Source of the DNA: a virus
Direction: 5' to 3' (one strand)
DNA: 52,338 bases
IMG/VR virus record: IMGVR_UViG_3300006638_000005
Coordinates: 1 to 52,338 of that record
Part shown: piece after piece, positions 50,342-52,338 of the stretch
How positions within the stretch are numbered: the stretch's first letter is position 1
Layout of the letters: each line of letters begins with the position of its first letter
The notes under the pieces: model-generated
What the model was told of the DNA's origin: nothing
Database searches by the model: none
What the model saw: the letters and a program-made list of their open reading frames with translations, nothing else
Program-made: the position numbers and the translations under genes

Positions 50342-51807
50342 TGGCGCTATACGGCGGCATCGAGCTTCCTAACAAACCGGATTTGGAGAACGTCCGCAAG
50401 CTGGACCTGATGATACTCGGCCAGCTTAACCGGATGTCGCGTTACGGGATCGCCGTGGACGTGCCCTACCTTCAAGAACTTGGGAGCCAGTTCGCCGTTG
50501 AAATGAAGGAACTGCAATATAGCATAGCCAGCTATATTCCGACCGACGCACTGGATCGTTTCAGCGCGGCGGCGGCATCCGTCGAAGAAGAAGAAGGGTC
50601 CGCGCAGATAAACGCCGGGTCCGCCGAACAGATACGTACGTTGCTGTTCGACTTGTTGGACGTTGGGCGCGACCAGAAACTGAAGACTACAGGCACGGGA
50701 GCGATCTCGACAGGCAAAAAGAACCTGGACACGCTACGGTCGGTTAAAGACGCGCATCCCGTGATCCCGCTCATCATGCAGTACCGGGAACGGTCTAAGC
50801 TGAAGTCGGCGTTCTGCGACGCCTTACCAATGAAGGCGCGGCACCATCCGGCAGGAGCGTGTTGCCCGGTATGTGAATTGCCGCATGTAGAGAGTACAAA
50901 CAGGCTGCACACTACATTTACGACGACACGCGCGATCACCGGGCGCCTCAGCAGTAAACAGCCTAACCTCCAGCAGATAAGCGTCAGGACAAAATTAGGA
51001 CGCCGCATCAGAGCCGCTTTTCTGGCTTCACCCGGTACCCGTCTTGTCTCAGTGGACTTTTCGCAAATGGAACTACGCGACCTTGCGCATCTTGCGAACG
51101 CTCGATCCATGCTCTCTATTTACGAGGCGGGCGGCGATATTCATAAAAATACGGCAATGAAGTCGTTTGGCATAACGGACCCTGAACAGGTAGACCAGTA
51201 TATGCATCGGCTTCCAGCTAAGACAGTCAACTTTGCGATCACCAACGGTACAACAAAAAAAGGACTGTACGCGCAGCTTATAGGGTCTTATTGGCTTGCC
51301 GGGATAAAGCCACCCGACTGGCTCACAGAAGACTGGTGCGATGACTTTATACGGTCGTGGCACGTTACATACGACGAGGTTCAGCCTTACTTCGACATAA
51401 CTTATTACAGGGCGCGAAGGTATGGTTTCTGTTGGAACCCGTGGGGCCGCGTCAGGTATATCCCGCAAGTCAAAAGCAGCTTACCGTGGAAAGTACACGA
51501 AGGACTTAGAGAAGCGCAGAATTTCGCGGTAACGTCATCGAATGCAGAGCAAACGAAGCTCGCAATGGCGGAATGCGAAGACTTTTATACGCAAATGCGC
51601 GAATCAGGCATATGGTGCGAGGGGCTTTTGAGTATACATGACCAGGTAATTGCGGAAGTGGAAGAAGACTATGCGGACCTGGTCGGAGCCGAGATGGTAC
51701 GCATATTCGAAGGCGTCATGGACGACCGCGAGACGGGCGAGCGACTTTGGCGTTGCCCTATTAAGAGCGACTGTGAAATTCTGGAACGCTGGAAAGCAAA
51801 GGACTGA
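50341..51807 (+). CDS. Family A DNA polymerase (polymerase domain only)
   Basis: 488 aa. Motif A SVDFSQMELR (catalytic Asp239); motif B RLPAKTVNFAITNG (Arg290, Lys294, Phe298); motif C SIHDQV (Asp434). The first ~150 residues are too short for an exonuclease domain, which lies on the 48814 gene instead. Unusual points: Asn302 replaces the usual Tyr of motif B, and Gln435 replaces the Glu of HDE in motif C. A short Cys-rich insert (ACCPVCELPH) precedes the TGRLSS motif. It probably replicates phage DNA. Confidence 0.85.
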   Translation: MALYGGIELPNKPDLENVRKLDLMILGQLNRMSRYGIAVDVPYLQELGSQFAVEMKELQYSIASYIPTDALDRFSAAAASVEEEEGSAQINAGSAEQIRTLLFDLLDVGRDQKLKTTGTGAISTGKKNLDTLRSVKDAHPVIPLIMQYRERSKLKSAFCDALPMKARHHPAGACCPVCELPHVESTNRLHTTFTTTRAITGRLSSKQPNLQQISVRTKLGRRIRAAFLASPGTRLVSVDFSQMELRDLAHLANARSMLSIYEAGGDIHKNTAMKSFGITDPEQVDQYMHRLPAKTVNFAITNGTTKKGLYAQLIGSYWLAGIKPPDWLTEDWCDDFIRSWHVTYDEVQPYFDITYYRARRYGFCWNPWGRVRYIPQVKSSLPWKVHEGLREAQNFAVTSSNAEQTKLAMAECEDFYTQMRESGIWCEGLLSIHDQVIAEVEEDYADLVGAEMVRIFEGVMDDRETGERLWRCPIKSDCEILERWKAKD

Positions 51808-51808
51808 A

Positions 51809-51976
51809 ATGGACCAGAAAATGATAGTCGAATTCGGCGTGGAAGTAACGCCTAACCAATTGAAAGGTATCATCAACTTCCTGCGGCAGCGCAAGATTCC
51901 GTTCTATGAGGAACCGCCGCGCAAAGACCCGTACCGGACGCTGGATGAACTTGAAGCGGATTGCGAGGGAAAGTAA
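51809..51976 (+). CDS. Hypothetical protein, 55 aa
   Basis: Starts MDQKMIVEFGVEVTPNQLKG; a small alpha/beta protein with a charged C-terminus. It begins directly after the polymerase stop. No family is recognised. Confidence 0.5.
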   Translation: MDQKMIVEFGVEVTPNQLKGIINFLRQRKIPFYEEPPRKDPYRTLDELEADCEGK

Positions 51977-52338
51977 ATGGCCGAAGAAAAGAAACGTATG
52001 ATAAGCGCAGGCAACTCGAAACTGCCGCAGGCATCCGAGATCCCCGACGAGGACACCTTTCAGGAGGTACGGAAGCTGCTGAAGAAAGCGATATCGCTGC
52101 GCTCCGCGATCTCTGAAAAGGAAGACGAATTATCGGGCATAAAGGAACGTCTGCAAGCGGTCTGCGAGGCGTTCAATATGAAAGGCTTCCGGCAGGGTCT
52201 CGCCGGGTTCCAGTACGACGGGTTCGTGACGCGCAAGTCACTTTCGAAAGAAGCGCTGCTGGCGGCCGGCGTCGCGGCGCAGACCATAGAAGACTGCTAC
52301 CTGGAAGGTAAGCCGTTCGTGAGCGCCAAGATCATAGC
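51977..52338 (+). CDS. Partial hypothetical protein, open at window end
   Basis: ATG 51977 directly follows the previous stop; at least 120 codons run to the window edge. MAEEKKRMISAGNSKLPQAS leads into a charged helical region (AISLRSAISEKEDELSGIKE), suggesting a coiled coil. The C-terminus is missing, so no function can be assigned. Confidence 0.5.
   Translation, partial: MAEEKKRMISAGNSKLPQASEIPDEDTFQEVRKLLKKAISLRSAISEKEDELSGIKERLQAVCEAFNMKGFRQGLAGFQYDGFVTRKSLSKEALLAAGVAAQTIEDCYLEGKPFVSAKII

Noticed and set aside
1-52338. CRISPR array or tRNA cluster
   Set aside because: No regularly spaced repeats or convincing tRNA folds were seen.

Overview
This window is part of a tailed dsDNA bacteriophage genome (or prophage) with moderately high GC. 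It carries a portal, major capsid protein, scaffold-like protein, large terminase, lysozyme, family A DNA polymerase, DinG-like helicase, tyrosine recombinase and HNH endonucleases, in tightly packed genes with many ATGA overlaps. Both ends cut through open genes. No tape-measure gene is seen. A portal of P22-like size and several candidate neck or tail-adaptor proteins fit a short-tailed phage, but this is inference. The host is unknown. Three secreted-looking proteins with Sec signal peptides, a LamG domain and low-complexity Ser/Thr/Gly-rich beta sequence suggest a soil bacterium such as Acidobacteriota, with low confidence.

Left arm (1-26031, minus strand, read right to left): small leader genes, a terminase small-subunit-like protein, terminase large subunit, a lysis region (several small membrane proteins and a GH24 lysozyme), a KTSC-domain protein, portal, DUF6496-like basic protein, three exported or adhesin-like proteins, an intrinsic terminator, tiny Arg/Lys-rich ORFs, scaffold-like protein, major capsid protein and a run of structural and neck proteins. 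An HNH endonuclease gene on the plus strand interrupts this arm beside the terminase.

Switch point (26120-26170): overlapping divergent promoter candidates separate the late left arm from the plus-strand right arm.

Right arm (26171-52338, mostly plus strand): a basic 43-aa protein, a winged-helix-like protein, a cupin, a ~790-bp non-coding AT-rich/repeat region, a Cys-repeat protein coupled to an M20/M28-type metallopeptidase, an integrase gene split in two with all catalytic residues kept, and a regulatory region built around a 32-bp perfect inverted repeat, flanked by a minus-strand Cys-cluster protein and a Cro-like protein. Then come a ParB-like protein, an AAA ATPase, a DinG/XPD-like helicase, a PD-(D/E)XK nuclease and a Sak4-like ATPase. 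A six-gene sugar/glycan island follows (TPR-glycosyltransferase, two methyltransferases, a GDP-mannose dehydratase-cupin fusion and two further glycosyltransferase-like proteins). The arm ends with an ERCC4 nuclease, a uracil-DNA-glycosylase/exonuclease fusion and a separate polymerase polypeptide. Integrase, Cro-like and ParB-like genes suggest a temperate or formerly temperate phage.

The most unusual points are the inverted-repeat control region, the split integrase, the Cys-repeat/peptidase pair, the divided DNA polymerase with altered motifs B and C, the glycan island, and signal peptides on candidate virion genes.
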